A DNA stretch of 64,000 nt from Terriglobia bacterium (GTDB lineage: Bacteria > Acidobacteriota > Terriglobia > Bryobacterales > Bryobacteraceae). The position numbers were made by a program, and so were the translations under genes. Positions 16,461-27,129 of the stretch are shown here, piece after piece. Position 1 is the first letter of the stretch; each line of letters opens with the position of its first letter. The DNA lies in the NCBI GenBank assembly GCA_020073445.1, contig JAIQFE010000003.1:62001-126000 (forward strand). The letters are read 5' to 3'. The notes under the pieces were generated by a model. That model was not told the origin of the DNA and did not search any database. It saw nothing but the letters and a program-made list of their open reading frames with translations.

Positions 16461-18467
16461 ATGCAAAAACTCCTTCTATTGGCTCAGATAGCTCTGGTGG
16501 GGGCGACTGCCGTGCAGACCATGGCTGCCGACCTGCCGATTCGGGAAGTCATTCTCTATAAGCATGGCGTGGGTTATTTCGAGCGTGCGGGTGAATTGCG
16601 CGCCGGCGAAACGGCGCGGCTCGATTTCAAGGCCTCCGACATGAACGATGTGCTGAAATCCCTGACCATCGTGGACCGGAACGGCGGCGTTATCGGGGGC
16701 GTCCGCTATGACGCCGCGGAACCCCTGGAAAAGCGCTTGCAGGACTTCCCCTTCGCCGTGGACCGCCAGGCGTCTCTGGCGGCCTTTCTGGACCAGATGA
16801 AGGGCGCGCGCCTGGAACTGCGGCTGGGCTCGGACACGGTCGCCGGGACCATCGTAAGCGCGCGGACGTCCAGGCCGGACGAGAAGACCGCGGAGCGCGA
16901 GACGGTGCTGCTGCTGACCGATACCGGCGAGATCCGGACGTTTGAGCTGAGCGCTGCGAGCTCGGTGAAGCTGTCGGACCCCAAGCTTCAGGGCCTGCTC
17001 AGGGACTACCTGACGGTTCTGAGCGGCGCGCGCTCCAAGGATCGCCGCAGCGTGTACATCGATGCTGGTACGGCGGCAGGCGGGACAGCGACACGGCAGC
17101 TGAGCGCCAGCTACATGACGCCCTCGGCGATATGGAAGTCCAGCTACCGCTTGATTTTCGGGCCGCAAGCAGAGGCGACGCTTGAAGGCTGGGCGATTAT
17201 CGACAACACCTCTGGCGACGACTGGACCAACGTGAAGCTGTCCGTCGTCTCCGGCCGCCCGATTTCCTTCATCACGCAGTTGTACGAGCCCAAGTACGTC
17301 CAGCGCCCCACGGCTGAGCTGGCGGAGAACCAGCCGGTGGCGCCGGTTGTATTGCAGGGCGCGATCGGCGGCAGGGCCGAGCTGGCGAATCGGGCTGCAA
17401 TGGCGGCGCCGCCCGCTCCGATGCAGGCGCGCGAGTTTCTGTCGGACAGCCTGCTCAAGAGTGAGTCCGGGCAGGCGTCCTCCATCGCCCCTACGACAGG
17501 CACCCGCGATCTGGGCGAACTGTTCGAATACAGCTTCTCGTCGCCGGTCTCGGTAAAGCAAGGCGAATCGGCCATGCTGCCGTTCCTGCAACAGAAGATC
17601 AACACGCGGAAGCTTCTGATCTACATGGAGAGCTTCGGGCTGCATCCGATGAACGCCGCCGAGATCGCCAATTCCACGGGAAAGACGCTCGACGGGGGAC
17701 CGATCACCGTCTACGACGCCAACACCTACGCGGGCGAAGCGCTGGTGGAAACGCTGAAGGCAGGCGACAAGCGCCTGATCACGTACGGAATCGACCTGGG
17801 ATCTCGTGTAACAACAGCATTCGATTCGTCGAAGGCGAATGTACGCGAGATTCACTTCTCGCGCGGAGTTCTTACCACCCGCAACGCGGTGGCCGAGACC
17901 AAGACCTATACCATCAAGAACGTCGATCCGGGCCGCAAAACCGTGATCATCGAACATAAGCAGCGCCCGGGCTACAAACTCCTGGACGGGAAGCCTTCGG
18001 AGACCACTGCCGACGCGTATCGCTTCGAAGTGAACGTGGGCGGCAATGCAACCGAGGCGTTCGCGGTGCGCGAGGAGCGGGTCTACGATCAGACCATGAG
18101 CATTTCGAGTATCACACCCGATGTGATCGCGACGTACCTACAGAACAAAGCCCTGAGCGACGCCGGGCGCCGCCAGCTGGACCTGATAGCGCAAAAGAAG
18201 CGCGAGGTCGCGGCCAATGACGGCCAGCTTCGGCAAGCGCAGGCCGATCTCAATAACCTGACACAGGACGAAGAGCGGCAGCGCCGGAATATCGAGAGCT
18301 TGCGGAACGTCGCGGGACAGCAGAATCTCGTGCAGCAATACGCAAGCCAGCTAGCGGCAGCGGAAGTGAAGCTGGCCGGGCTTCGCGATCAGCAAGGCGA
18401 GCTGCAGCGCAAGAAGACCGCGCTCGATGCGGAGCTGAACGGGTTGATCGAAAAGGCCGAGTTCTAA
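16461..18467 (+). CDS. DUF4139 domain-containing exported protein
   Basis: A 668-residue exported protein, signal peptide about residues 1-22 (ending TMAA). The N-terminal DUF4140-like region starts REVILYKHGVGYFERAGEL. The DUF4139 domain includes YMTPSAIWKSSYRLIF, WAIIDNTSGDDWTNVKLSVVSGRPISF and YTIKNVDPGRKTVIIEHKQR. The C-terminal 100 residues are a coiled coil rich in Glu, Gln and Arg (RQLDLIAQKKREVAANDG, AQADLNNLTQDEERQRRNIE). The role is unknown. AAAGGA lies 9 bases before the ATG. Convergent with the GT39-like gene, with a strong hairpin between them. Confidence 0.85.
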   Translation: MQKLLLLAQIALVGATAVQTMAADLPIREVILYKHGVGYFERAGELRAGETARLDFKASDMNDVLKSLTIVDRNGGVIGGVRYDAAEPLEKRLQDFPFAVDRQASLAAFLDQMKGARLELRLGSDTVAGTIVSARTSRPDEKTAERETVLLLTDTGEIRTFELSAASSVKLSDPKLQGLLRDYLTVLSGARSKDRRSVYIDAGTAAGGTATRQLSASYMTPSAIWKSSYRLIFGPQAEATLEGWAIIDNTSGDDWTNVKLSVVSGRPISFITQLYEPKYVQRPTAELAENQPVAPVVLQGAIGGRAELANRAAMAAPPAPMQAREFLSDSLLKSESGQASSIAPTTGTRDLGELFEYSFSSPVSVKQGESAMLPFLQQKINTRKLLIYMESFGLHPMNAAEIANSTGKTLDGGPITVYDANTYAGEALVETLKAGDKRLITYGIDLGSRVTTAFDSSKANVREIHFSRGVLTTRNAVAETKTYTIKNVDPGRKTVIIEHKQRPGYKLLDGKPSETTADAYRFEVNVGGNATEAFAVREERVYDQTMSISSITPDVIATYLQNKALSDAGRRQLDLIAQKKREVAANDGQLRQAQADLNNLTQDEERQRRNIESLRNVAGQQNLVQQYASQLAAAEVKLAGLRDQQGELQRKKTALDAELNGLIEKAEF

Positions 18468-18488
18468 GGTTAAGACGCGCAAAACGGA

Positions 18489-18533
18489 GCGCGGCGCGTT
18501 CGACTCCGAGGCTGCTGAGGGTGCGCGCCGCGC
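18489..18533. terminator. Shared terminator hairpin between convergent genes
   Basis: GCGCGGCGCG at 18489-18498 pairs fully with CGCGCCGCGC at 18524-18533 over a 25-base loop. On the minus strand it is followed by TCCGTTTT and on the plus strand by CCCTTTG. It lies between the ends of the DUF4139 gene and the GT39-like gene. Confidence 0.65.
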
Positions 18534-18542
18534 CCTTTGCGC

Positions 18543-20423
18543 TTAGCGAAATCCGATGCCGGTGACGATCACGCCCAGGTTGCGGCGGTCGCCCGGCGCG
18601 GAGAAAGTCTTATCCACCGTGATGCTGACGGTGCCCGTGGGGTTCGAGGACTGCAACGGCGCCGCCAGCTTGTACGATCCCGGTCCCGGGAATGTGTCCT
18701 CGGCCACCTGTTGGCCGTCGACGAGCAACTGCACATCCCGGGCGGGAGCGTTCGGCGGAATGTAAAGCACCACTTCGACGGAACTGAGCTTTTCAGGCGT
18801 CTTAAGAAGAACGGAGGCGCGCTCGCTCGACCATCCATCCGGGAAAAGGCCGGAAAGGATGTGAGCTGGCGCTTGGGAATCCTTCGGGTCAAGGTAGCTC
18901 AGCACGGGTTTGCGGTCGACCACGGTATCGGCGCGCACACGATCCACCGGACCGTTCGAGATTTCGAAGGGCAGCAGACCGCTCGCGGCGCTCGAATAGG
19001 CCGAACGGCGGCTTAAGGAGATCAGGCGCAGCGGAATGCTCGGGACAATCTCCGCGGCGCTCACCTGTGCGATGGGAGCGTTCACGGTGACCGCATGAGC
19101 CAGCGCACTGGAGACGATCGTGTCACCGGGCTGAATCAGTTGATCGCGCGACAGAGGCAGCGCACCCTCCGATTCTAAGTAGTAGCGCAGGCCCCATTCC
19201 GAATCGACCCAGACGCGTTTTTGCGCAGCGTCGGCGGCCAGAGTCTTCGCAAACTGGCGATAACCGTCCCAGTGCTGATAATTGGCAGTGGCCAAGCCGA
19301 GCGACAGGATCATTTGCAGCGCGAATCCCGCCGTGAGCCAGCGCGGTTCCGCTGTGCGCGCGGCGAGAATAGCGACCGGCGCTGCGATCGGCAGCAGGTA
19401 ACGGGCCGATCCGGCGAAGAAGATCAGCAGAGCGCCGGCGAAGAAGATAGCCGCCCACGCTGCCAGAAAATCCCAGCGCAGAGATTCGGTGACCAGCCAT
19501 GTCACGACAAGTACGCCGCATCCCACCGAGAGCCAGAAGAGGGGGTTTAGGTCGTAGAACGCTGCTGCGAGCATCGCTGCGCTCGCTGCAAGCAAACGCC
19601 ATTTGTCGTTCCTATTAAAAAACGCCGCGATCACCAGGAGCGGAGATACAATCCAGCCCGAGTGCACCACCAGGGCGACGGCGCTGCGCAGCGTGTTCGA
19701 CGTCTTGTTGAACGAGTAGCTGCGCATGTAGCCCATCAGCACCGCCGCCGGAAGCGCTCCTCGAGTCTTCCATTCCCAGGCTTGCCACACGGCGATCGCA
19801 ACGGGAGCTGCAATTACCACCGTCCATGCCGGAATCCAGGTGCGGCGCCGCTGGAACAGGTAGACGGCCAGAACCGGTGTGAGCAGGATCGCCTGATATG
19901 CCGTCAGTCCGGCGAATGCCCCCGCGATCGCCGATCCCGCCAGGGCGAGGATCGAATCGTCATCCACCGCCTTTACGAACAGCGCGACGGAAGCCATCCA
20001 GAACGCCAGAAAGGGCAAATCGGCTTCAAACGAGTTACCGTTCACCACAAACGCCGGAACCGCGATAAACAGCAGTGTAGCCGCGAACGGCCGCTCGCAG
20101 AATCGGCGTGCGAGGGACCACATCGCCAGCGCGGCGATGATCGAGAGCAAAGTGTACGCCAGATGAAATGGCACCTCGCGCACGTCGCCCATGGCCGCGA
20201 GCAGGATCGCCAGGATCCACGGATTCCCCGGGCCATGCGAGTGCCCCCGCATATCGACCATATCGCCCGAGAACATGTAATGCGTGTTCAAGGGATGCAG
20301 AGGATCGATCTGAGCGTGTTCGGCCCCGTACAGGTAATCGAGGTCATCGCCTTGGATGGGTTGATGGAGGAACGGCAGCCGCAGAAGGATGACCAGCGCG
20401 ATAATGGCCAGCGTCTGCCGCAT
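18543..20423 (-). CDS. Polytopic membrane protein, GT39/ArnT-like glycosyltransferase
   Basis: A 626-residue protein with about 10-12 membrane segments in the first 400 residues. The early loop carries QGDDLDYLYGAEHAQIDPL, the acidic DD motif expected in the first periplasmic loop of dolichyl/undecaprenyl-phosphate-dependent transferases. A C-terminal soluble part, from about residue 420, ends in a beta-rich domain. The substrate cannot be told. ATG 20423 is preferred; a GTG two codons upstream also exists. It starts 14 bases after the UPF0173 hydrolase. Confidence 0.65.
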   Translation of the reverse strand: MRQTLAIIALVILLRLPFLHQPIQGDDLDYLYGAEHAQIDPLHPLNTHYMFSGDMVDMRGHSHGPGNPWILAILLAAMGDVREVPFHLAYTLLSIIAALAMWSLARRFCERPFAATLLFIAVPAFVVNGNSFEADLPFLAFWMASVALFVKAVDDDSILALAGSAIAGAFAGLTAYQAILLTPVLAVYLFQRRRTWIPAWTVVIAAPVAIAVWQAWEWKTRGALPAAVLMGYMRSYSFNKTSNTLRSAVALVVHSGWIVSPLLVIAAFFNRNDKWRLLAASAAMLAAAFYDLNPLFWLSVGCGVLVVTWLVTESLRWDFLAAWAAIFFAGALLIFFAGSARYLLPIAAPVAILAARTAEPRWLTAGFALQMILSLGLATANYQHWDGYRQFAKTLAADAAQKRVWVDSEWGLRYYLESEGALPLSRDQLIQPGDTIVSSALAHAVTVNAPIAQVSAAEIVPSIPLRLISLSRRSAYSSAASGLLPFEISNGPVDRVRADTVVDRKPVLSYLDPKDSQAPAHILSGLFPDGWSSERASVLLKTPEKLSSVEVVLYIPPNAPARDVQLLVDGQQVAEDTFPGPGSYKLAAPLQSSNPTGTVSITVDKTFSAPGDRRNLGVIVTGIGFR

Positions 20424-20436
20424 TACCACTGAACTT

Positions 20437-21135
20437 TTACCACTTGACGGGTTTGCCGGGCTCGAGCGTCCAGACTTCGGTGTCGGGAAGATCTCGCAGC
20501 AATTCGACTAGTTGATCCGGCCGGCCTGTGAGGGCCGGAAACGTTCCGAAGTGTAGAGGAATCACGCGGCGCACATTCAGCATCCGGCATGCGAGCGCCG
20601 CCTCGCGCGGACTCATGGTGTAGAGATCGCCGATGGGAAGAAATGCGAGCTCGGGATGATACAGGCGTTCGATGAGCTGCATATCGGTAAACACGTTGGT
20701 ATCGCCCGCGCAATAGACCACGCGGCGGTCGGGCAGGCGCATCACGTAACCGGCCGCCTCGCCGCCGTAGACGATCTGATCGCCATCCAGAATCCCGCAG
20801 CTATGGATGGCGTGCGTCATCGTAACCGAAATGGGCCCGACCGCGGCGGTGCCACCCTTATTCATGCCGAGCGTGTTTTTGGCGCCCTTTTTTTCGAGCC
20901 AATGGGCGGTCTCATAGATGGCCACGATCTGCGGGGAAAACTTCTTAGCCAGCGGCAGCACATCATGGATGTGATCGAAATGGCCGTGCGAAACCAGGAT
21001 GACGTCCACCCGGTCGATGGAGTGCCCCTTGGGGTACGAAGGATTCCCTTCGATCCATGGGTCGACCAGAATAATTTCGCCAGTGGTCAGGCGGAACTGG
21101 TAGGTTCCGTGACCGAGCCAAGTGATCTCAACCAT
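20437..21135 (-). CDS. UPF0173 metal-dependent hydrolase (metallo-beta-lactamase fold)
   Basis: A 232-residue cytoplasmic protein. The metal site is visible as HGHFDH (SHGHFDHIHDVLPLA) together with CAGDTNVF and the final PLHFGTF His. N-terminal EITWLGHGTYQF is the UPF0173 signature. The real substrate is unknown for this family. The ATG at 21135 is nine bases from the aldo/keto reductase stop, and the three genes run in the same direction. Confidence 0.88.
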   Translation of the reverse strand: MVEITWLGHGTYQFRLTTGEIILVDPWIEGNPSYPKGHSIDRVDVILVSHGHFDHIHDVLPLAKKFSPQIVAIYETAHWLEKKGAKNTLGMNKGGTAAVGPISVTMTHAIHSCGILDGDQIVYGGEAAGYVMRLPDRRVVYCAGDTNVFTDMQLIERLYHPELAFLPIGDLYTMSPREAALACRMLNVRRVIPLHFGTFPALTGRPDQLVELLRDLPDTEVWTLEPGKPVKW

Positions 21136-21144
21136 CTTTAGATT

Positions 21145-22176
21145 TTAACCGCGCTTCAGCATGCTCTTCGCCGAGGGCTGGGCGTGACCCAAAATGCCAT
21201 GCGGCCGATAGTTTTTCTCAAGGGCCGCGATCTCCTCCGCGGTGAGCTTGAGATCGACGGCTCCGATCACATCCTTGAGATGCGCGGCCTTAGTAGCGCC
21301 GATGATGGGCGCCGTGACGCCGGGAGCCTGTAAAACCCACGCACACGCGATCTGGGCAGTCGAGACGTCGCGCGCCTTCGCAACCGCGGCGACAGCGTCG
21401 GCGATAGCGAAATCGTCTTCCGAGTGATACATGTCTTTCGCAAACGTGTCGACAGTGGCTCGAGTGGTAGCATCGCCGTCGCGACGCCGATTTCCGGTGA
21501 GGAATCCGCGCGCCAGCGGGCTCCAAGGAATGATGGCGAGCCCTTGGTCGACGCATAGTGGAATCGTCTCGCGTTCTTCTTCGCGGTAGACCAGGTTGTA
21601 ATGGTTCTGCATCGATACGAAGCGGTGCCACCCGTTCTCTTTAGCCGTGTACAGTGCCTTCGAAAGCTGCCATGCCGCCATGCTGCTGGCGCCCAGATAT
21701 CGCACCTTGCCCGCGCGAACCAATGAATCGAGAGCGTCCAGCGTTTCTTCGATGGGCGTTTTGGGGTCCCAGCGATGGATCTGGTAAAGATCGACGTAAT
21801 CCATCTGAAGACGGCGCAGGGAATTCTCGCAGGCTTCGATTATGTGCTTGCGGCTGAGGCCGCGCTGGTTGGGACTCGGACCCATTACGCCGTGTACCTT
21901 GGTCGCGACAACGATGTGGTCGCGGACGGACATTTCTTTCAGATGCGCGCCCGTGATCTCCTCGCTGAGGCCGATGGAGTAAACGTCGGCAGTATCGAAA
22001 AAATTGATCCCGGCGTCGAGTGCGATGCGGAAATGCTCGCGCGCGTCCTCTTTATTGACGTGCCAGCCCTTGGTGCCCAGCGCCCAGTCGGGTAGATCGC
22101 CGCCGCCGTAGCTCATGCATCCCAGGCAGAGGCGGGACACGGTGATTCCGGTATTTCCGAAGTTAGTGAATTGCAT
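21145..22176 (-). CDS. Aldo/keto reductase
   Basis: A 343-residue NADPH-dependent oxidoreductase with TIM-barrel fold. The catalytic tetrad is visible: Asp and Tyr in FFDTADVYS, Lys in VVATKVHG and His in DLYQIHRWD. The C-terminal coenzyme-binding part reads GVTAPIIGATKAAHLKDVI. The pattern LGCMSYGGGDLPDWALGTKGWH is seen in the YajO/PdxI-like branch. Substrate not clear. ATG 22176 is chosen because the family begins MQFTNFGNTGITVSRLCLG; the frame is open far upstream without similarity. Confidence 0.88.
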   Translation of the reverse strand: MQFTNFGNTGITVSRLCLGCMSYGGGDLPDWALGTKGWHVNKEDAREHFRIALDAGINFFDTADVYSIGLSEEITGAHLKEMSVRDHIVVATKVHGVMGPSPNQRGLSRKHIIEACENSLRRLQMDYVDLYQIHRWDPKTPIEETLDALDSLVRAGKVRYLGASSMAAWQLSKALYTAKENGWHRFVSMQNHYNLVYREEERETIPLCVDQGLAIIPWSPLARGFLTGNRRRDGDATTRATVDTFAKDMYHSEDDFAIADAVAAVAKARDVSTAQIACAWVLQAPGVTAPIIGATKAAHLKDVIGAVDLKLTAEEIAALEKNYRPHGILGHAQPSAKSMLKRG

Positions 22177-22187
22177 GTTTTTAGATT

Positions 22188-23957
22188 TTAGCGGGACTTT
22201 GCAGGCAACTGGATGCCGTCGCCGAGCTGAGCGAATCCCGGAATGCTTACAGGGGTGTGCCCGGTGATGGGGATTTCGCCGAACAGAGCCTTGACGGCGG
22301 CAATCTCCGAGGGCAACGACGAACTGAACGTCGCGAGAAACACGGCGGCGCTCGGAACGCTGGTCAGGAGATAAGGATTCTCGAAGGGCAGCAGGACCAT
22401 CGGTGCGGCGCTTGTCGAGAGCAGTGTGAGGAATGGCTTCACGTCCTTCAGGTCGGCGGACACCGAGGCGAAGGACGCGACAACGATCGCCGAACACGTG
22501 GTCATGTCGCCAGCCGTGGCTTGGAGGGCAGCGAGGGGCAATCCTGTATCCACCGAAACTACTTTTAAGTTCGGCGCCCGCCGGCGAAATTCCTGGATGG
22601 TCCTTTGCCCCAATTGGGAAATACGCAGCTCGGTGATGACGACCAGGCAAGGACGGCTCGACGTTGCTAATGGCAGGACGTCGTGATCGGTGCGAATCAG
22701 CGTCACGGCGTGATCGGCGACCGCCTGGGCTTTGTCGGCGGCTACGGGCGAATCCAGGACGTCTGAAATCGCATCCAGATTCACCAGCTTCTTCTTATTC
22801 GACAGCCCCAGCGCAAGTTTCGCGGCCAATACGCGCGCCACGCTCTGCTCCAGGCGCTGGCGTGAGATGCGTCCATCTTCCACCGCGCCCACCACGGCGC
22901 GAATGGCTTTGTCCGGATCGGGCGGCATCAGCAGCACGTCGGCTCCCGCGATGATCGATCGCACGGATCCTTCGCCGCTATCGAACAGCATGGCCAGTCC
23001 CTGCATCGCCATAGAATCAGTCACAATCAGACCCTTGAACTTGAGCTCGTCGCGCAGCAATCCCGTGAGCACCCTGGGAGACACCGTTGCCGGCATGCCC
23101 GACGGTTCCAGAGCGGGAACGGCCATATGCGCTGTCATGATGGAGTCGACGCCGCGCGCAATGGCGGCCTCGAACGGCTTCAGCTCCATGGCGTCCAGAC
23201 GCTCGCGCGGGACTTCGAGCCGTGGCAGACTCAGGTGGCTATCGACATCGGTGTCGCCATGCCCTGGAAAATGTTTGGCGGTGACCAGGACGCGACTGTC
23301 AGGATCGGAATGCGCGCCGTCGATGAATGCGGCGACGTGGCGCGAGACCTGCTCCGGATCTTCTCCATACGAACGCAAGTTGATGATCGGGTTCGAGGGA
23401 TTGTTGTTGACGTCGGCCACCGGCGCGAAGATCCAGTGGATCCCCATCGCGCGGGCTTCGCGAGCGGCAGTGAGTCCTTCGAACTTAGTGGCAGCGAGGT
23501 CGTTCGCGGCGCCGAACGCCATGCTGTGCGGGAATCGAGTGCCGCCGGTGACGCGCATGGAAGCGGCGCGTTCGAAATCCGAGGCGACAAGGAGAGGAGT
23601 CTTCGCCAGCCTTTGCATCTGGTTCAGGAATAGAGCCAAGGCATGAGGCTCTGCATTGCGAACCAGGCCGTATTGGGATGCGTTGTTAATGATGATGCCG
23701 CCGACGTGCAGATCGGCGACCCAATGGCGATACTTTTCGTAATCGGGAGATTTCGTGCTGTAGACTTCGCCGTTGGCGGAGACGATCACCAATTGCGCGA
23801 CCTTATCGCGCAAGCTCATCGTCTTCATTTGCGCTTGTGTGGCGCGTTGTTCCGGTGTTAGCGGCGGGGCCTTGGGCTTCGGGGTCTTAGACGCTGCGGT
23901 GATGGCTCCGGCGGCGATCAGCAGTGAAACAAATAGCCGTCGGGCGCGCATGTTCAT
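22188..23957 (-). CDS. Exported glycoside hydrolase family 3 protein (NagZ-like)
   Basis: A 589-residue exported enzyme. Signal segment LFVSLLIAAGAITAAS, then a family-3 TIM barrel with the NagZ hallmark KHFPGHGDT at residues 228-236 and the nucleophile Asp314 in VTDSMAMQGL. A second domain (residues about 400-589) resembles the family-3 C-terminal domain. It probably releases N-acetylglucosamine from peptidoglycan fragments or similar sugars. The first ATG overlaps the stop of the upstream Fe-S protein (ATGA); a second ATG two codons later is possible. Confidence 0.85.
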   Translation of the reverse strand: MNMRARRLFVSLLIAAGAITAASKTPKPKAPPLTPEQRATQAQMKTMSLRDKVAQLVIVSANGEVYSTKSPDYEKYRHWVADLHVGGIIINNASQYGLVRNAEPHALALFLNQMQRLAKTPLLVASDFERAASMRVTGGTRFPHSMAFGAANDLAATKFEGLTAAREARAMGIHWIFAPVADVNNNPSNPIINLRSYGEDPEQVSRHVAAFIDGAHSDPDSRVLVTAKHFPGHGDTDVDSHLSLPRLEVPRERLDAMELKPFEAAIARGVDSIMTAHMAVPALEPSGMPATVSPRVLTGLLRDELKFKGLIVTDSMAMQGLAMLFDSGEGSVRSIIAGADVLLMPPDPDKAIRAVVGAVEDGRISRQRLEQSVARVLAAKLALGLSNKKKLVNLDAISDVLDSPVAADKAQAVADHAVTLIRTDHDVLPLATSSRPCLVVITELRISQLGQRTIQEFRRRAPNLKVVSVDTGLPLAALQATAGDMTTCSAIVVASFASVSADLKDVKPFLTLLSTSAAPMVLLPFENPYLLTSVPSAAVFLATFSSSLPSEIAAVKALFGEIPITGHTPVSIPGFAQLGDGIQLPAKSR

Positions 23958-25768
23958 AGCATCTCACTCTTAGCAGGAAGCGATGCGGCCACGATCTGCG
24001 CCACATCGAGTAACTTCGGCGGCGAGGGCGATACGGCGGACAGCGCATCCCGAAACATCGTGTTGCAGAACGGACATGCTGCCGCGACCGTGCCCGCGCC
24101 CGTCGCCACCAACTCGCGTGCCCGGTTGTGACTGACGCGGTCACCTTGTTCTTCGCCCAGGAACGCCAGACCACCGCCGGCTCCGCAACAGAAACTGCGT
24201 TCTCGTGAACGCGGCGGATCGACTACTTCTCCGGACCGCGAAAGCACGGAGCGCGGCTCGTCATAAATATTACGATAGCGGCCCAGGTAGCAGGGATCGT
24301 GATAGACGATGTTGTCGCCTTTCGACTGAGGCAACCGGTCGATGTGGCGAGCCATGAACTCGCTGTGATGCTCGATCGGCGGGGCTTGCCCGTGCTCTTG
24401 CCAGTCCGTCGAGATCGTACGAACGCAATGTGGGCAGATGGAGACGATCTTAGTGACCTGGCCCTGCCGCAAGGTTTCGAGATTGGATTCGGCGAGCTGC
24501 TGAAACACCAGATCGTTGCCGAGCCTGCGGGCCGGATCGCCCGTGCACTTCTCTTTTTGCAGAACTCCGAACGTCGTCCCCAGGTGCTTCATCACGCGGG
24601 CGAAGGCGGCGATGATCTCGCGGCCCTGCGGATCGTACGCGCCCATGCAGCCCATCCACAGGCAGTATTCCTGGGAGCCGTCGAAGATCGGCAACTGTTC
24701 CTTGGCGATGAACTTGTCGCGCTCTGCGGAGCTGAATCCGAGCGCGTTGCCGTTGCGTTCGAGCGCGAGAAACAGCTTGGTACCGTAGCTGTCCTCCCAT
24801 TTACCGGTGTTCACCGCGCCGCGCCGCAAGCCGACGATGATCGGAAGGTGCTCGACGCCCACAGGGCATTGGTATTCGCACGCGCCACAGGTCGTGCACT
24901 GGAACGCGGCTTCCTGCAAGAGATGCTTGCCGAAGAGCGGCTCTGCCGAAGCGGGACCGAACTCGTTCAGGTAGCCGCGCACGCCCAGCGCGATTTTCTT
25001 GGGATCGAGAATCTTGCCCGTGTTGTTGGCTGGACAGTGTTCCGTGCAGCGGCCGCATTCGACACAGGAGTACGCCTGCAGCGCGACGATCTGCGTCAGG
25101 TCCTTGCCGGTGTCGAGGCCGAAGTCTTCATCGCCGGCGAGTGGCGGGATCTTGGCGAAGCCGCCGCGCGAGAGAAATATCGAAAACGGGCTGAGCACCA
25201 GGTGCAGATGCTTCGTGTGTGGAATTAACGGAAGGAAAATGACCAGCGCCGCGGTGTGCGTCCACCAGAGGGCTTTCGAATCGCCGGCCCAGAACGCGAC
25301 AAGAAACGTCGCCATCAGCACGAAGATGAGCAGCGCGATTACGCCGGACTGATATGACAGCTCGCCCAGCCACTTGGGCCGCAGGAGGAACCGTCGGACG
25401 AACAACGCCGAAATAGAAACCGCCACCAACACCGCAAAGACCGCCGCCAGTTGGAAGTAGAAACCGCCGGGTGTTAGAAATCGGCTGCCGAATCCGATCG
25501 CGATGTGATTCAGCGTGACCAGGGCAAAGGCGCAAAACCCCCAAAATACGAAAGCGTGCGCCAGGCCGGGCAAAGGGCGTTCGCGGATGACTTTGGCTTG
25601 GAGCATTACTTCCCAGACCAGTTCGCGGATCCGCGGTCCCAGCGGAAATAGCGAGAAATCCGCATCCGGCTTGGCCGAGCGGATCCTGCTTAGTACTGCT
25701 CCGAAACGCCACCAGAATCCGGCGAGGGATGCGGCCAACAACGCAGCGAGCAGCAGTTTCTCAAACAT
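23954..25768 (-). CDS. Membrane Fe-S oxidoreductase (HdrD/HdrE-like)
   Basis: A 604-residue protein. The N-terminal 200 residues hold about five membrane segments resembling a nitrate-reductase-gamma/HdrE-type quinone-reactive domain. Two 4Fe-4S ferredoxin motifs follow ([24 protein letters not shown]), then two CCG domains ([30 protein letters not shown]). Such proteins often pass electrons from electron-transfer flavoproteins to menaquinone, but no etf gene is visible here. ATG 25768 is used; an ATG seven codons earlier (25789) is also in frame. Confidence 0.85.
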   Translation of the reverse strand: MFEKLLLAALLAASLAGFWWRFGAVLSRIRSAKPDADFSLFPLGPRIRELVWEVMLQAKVIRERPLPGLAHAFVFWGFCAFALVTLNHIAIGFGSRFLTPGGFYFQLAAVFAVLVAVSISALFVRRFLLRPKWLGELSYQSGVIALLIFVLMATFLVAFWAGDSKALWWTHTAALVIFLPLIPHTKHLHLVLSPFSIFLSRGGFAKIPPLAGDEDFGLDTGKDLTQIVALQAYSCVECGRCTEHCPANNTGKILDPKKIALGVRGYLNEFGPASAEPLFGKHLLQEAAFQCTTCGACEYQCPVGVEHLPIIVGLRRGAVNTGKWEDSYGTKLFLALERNGNALGFSSAERDKFIAKEQLPIFDGSQEYCLWMGCMGAYDPQGREIIAAFARVMKHLGTTFGVLQKEKCTGDPARRLGNDLVFQQLAESNLETLRQGQVTKIVSICPHCVRTISTDWQEHGQAPPIEHHSEFMARHIDRLPQSKGDNIVYHDPCYLGRYRNIYDEPRSVLSRSGEVVDPPRSRERSFCCGAGGGLAFLGEEQGDRVSHNRARELVATGAGTVAAACPFCNTMFRDALSAVSPSPPKLLDVAQIVAASLPAKSEML

Positions 25769-25817
25769 CCTCACCCAAAAATGTAACATGCAGGGTCAAC
25801 CGGGTAGAATGTTAGAG

Positions 25818-26756
25818 ATGCGTCATCTTGTTTCCGGGGCCGCGGGGTTCATCGGTTCCCATTTATGCGATCGGCTGCTGGCGGACGGCGGCGAGGTGGT
25901 GGCTCTCGACAACCTGATCACGGGTTCGGAGCGCAACATCGAACACTTATCGGGCAAGCCGAAGTTCACCTATCGTAAGTTCGACGTCACCAAACCCATC
26001 GAAGAAGGCGGCAAGTTCGATCAGGTCTGGCACCTCGCCTCTTTGGCGAGCCCCAAATTTTATCTGGCATATCCCATCGAAACGCTCGAATCGGGTTCGA
26101 CCGCCACGCGTAACATGCTGGAGATCGCCCGCCGCGACGGCGCGCGCTTCCTGATCACGTCGACTTCGGAATGCTATGGCGATCCGCTGGAGCATCCCCA
26201 GGTGGAGACCTACTGGGGCAACGTGAATCCGGTGGGGCTTCGCTCCTGCTACGACGAGAGCAAGCGCTACGCGGAAGCTCTCACCATGGCGTACCATCGG
26301 ACGCACGGCGTGCGCACCAACATCGCGCGAATCTTCAACACCTACGGTCCCCGCATGGCACTGGATGACGGGCGCGTGGTGCCCGCATTCATGGATCAAG
26401 CGCTGCGCGGCCAGCCTCTCACCGTGTTCGGCGACGGCTTGCAGACCCGCAGCTTTTGCTACGTGAGCGATATGGTCGAAGGGCTGGTCCGCCTCGCGAA
26501 TTCTGAAGAACGTTTTCCGGTGAACCTCGGCAATCCCGTGGAACTCACCATGCTGGAGTTCGCCGAGCGCATCAGCCGGCTGGTGGGTATCAAAGGCCAG
26601 ATTGTGCATCAGCCTTTGCCTTCCGACGATCCCAAACGGCGCCAGCCGGATATCGCCAAGGCGAAGAAGGTGCTCGGCTGGGAGCCGAAGGTCGCTTTGG
26701 AAGATGGCCTTCGCGAAACGGTAGCGTATTTCAAAACACGACTAACGACCGCTTGA
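25818..26756 (+). CDS. NAD-dependent sugar epimerase/dehydratase, UDP-glucuronate decarboxylase type
   Basis: A 312-residue extended SDR. The Rossmann motif is [14 protein letters not shown]. The catalytic Thr/Ser lies in [10 protein letters not shown] and YxxxK in [11 protein letters not shown]. The pattern [16 protein letters not shown] and [10 protein letters not shown] is that of UDP-xylose synthase (decarboxylase of UDP-glucuronate). The ATG at 25818 gives the usual [13 protein letters not shown] start; an ATG at 25809 is in frame. It lies divergent from the Fe-S protein, and its last 15 bases overlap the end of the convergent DUF423 gene. Confidence 0.88.
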   Translation: MRHLVSGAAGFIGSHLCDRLLADGGEVVALDNLITGSERNIEHLSGKPKFTYRKFDVTKPIEEGGKFDQVWHLASLASPKFYLAYPIETLESGSTATRNMLEIARRDGARFLITSTSECYGDPLEHPQVETYWGNVNPVGLRSCYDESKRYAEALTMAYHRTHGVRTNIARIFNTYGPRMALDDGRVVPAFMDQALRGQPLTVFGDGLQTRSFCYVSDMVEGLVRLANSEERFPVNLGNPVELTMLEFAERISRLVGIKGQIVHQPLPSDDPKRRQPDIAKAKKVLGWEPKVALEDGLRETVAYFKTRLTTA

Positions 26757-27119
26757 CCGTAGCGCACACACCGCCAGCGTCACCCAGGCGGCGATAAACG
26801 AAGCGCCTCCGAACGGAGTTACTGCGCCGAGCGTCCGCACTCCGGTGATCGCCAGCACATACAGGCTGCCGGAAAACAAGACGATCCCGGCCAGCAGCAG
26901 CCAGCCGGTCCAATTGCCCGCCGATTCCGAAATCAACCCCGCGCGGACCAGCAAAGGGACCGCCAGCATTCCCAGCGCGTGAAAGAAATGGTAGATCACG
27001 CCTTTCTCGTAGACGCCCAGCGAGTAGGTGTCCAGGCGGCTTTGCAATCCGTGAGCTCCGAATGCGCCAATGGAAACCGCAAGCGCAAGCATGATCGCGG
27101 CTACCGCTGTCCAGTTCAT
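26742..27119 (-). CDS. DUF423 family membrane protein
   Basis: A 125-residue protein with four membrane segments and the DUF423 signature: [10 protein letters not shown], then [27 protein letters not shown] and [15 protein letters not shown]. Function is unknown. ATG 27119 is used, with AGAGGTG just upstream. It overlaps the convergent SDR gene by 15 bases at its 3' end. Confidence 0.88.
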   Translation of the reverse strand: MNWTAVAAIMLALAVSIGAFGAHGLQSRLDTYSLGVYEKGVIYHFFHALGMLAVPLLVRAGLISESAGNWTGWLLLAGIVLFSGSLYVLAITGVRTLGAVTPFGGASFIAAWVTLAVCALRSSGR

Positions 27120-27129
27120 CACCTCTACA

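Noticed and set aside
16476-17957. Long minus-strand frame of 493 codons opposite the DUF4139 gene
   Set aside because: GC-rich third positions create an open antisense frame. The plus-strand gene has signal peptide, domain motifs and ribosome site, the antisense has none.
24299-25228. Plus-strand frame of 309 codons opposite the Fe-S oxidoreductase
   Set aside because: Antisense of a gene with intact ferredoxin and CCG motifs; no own signals.
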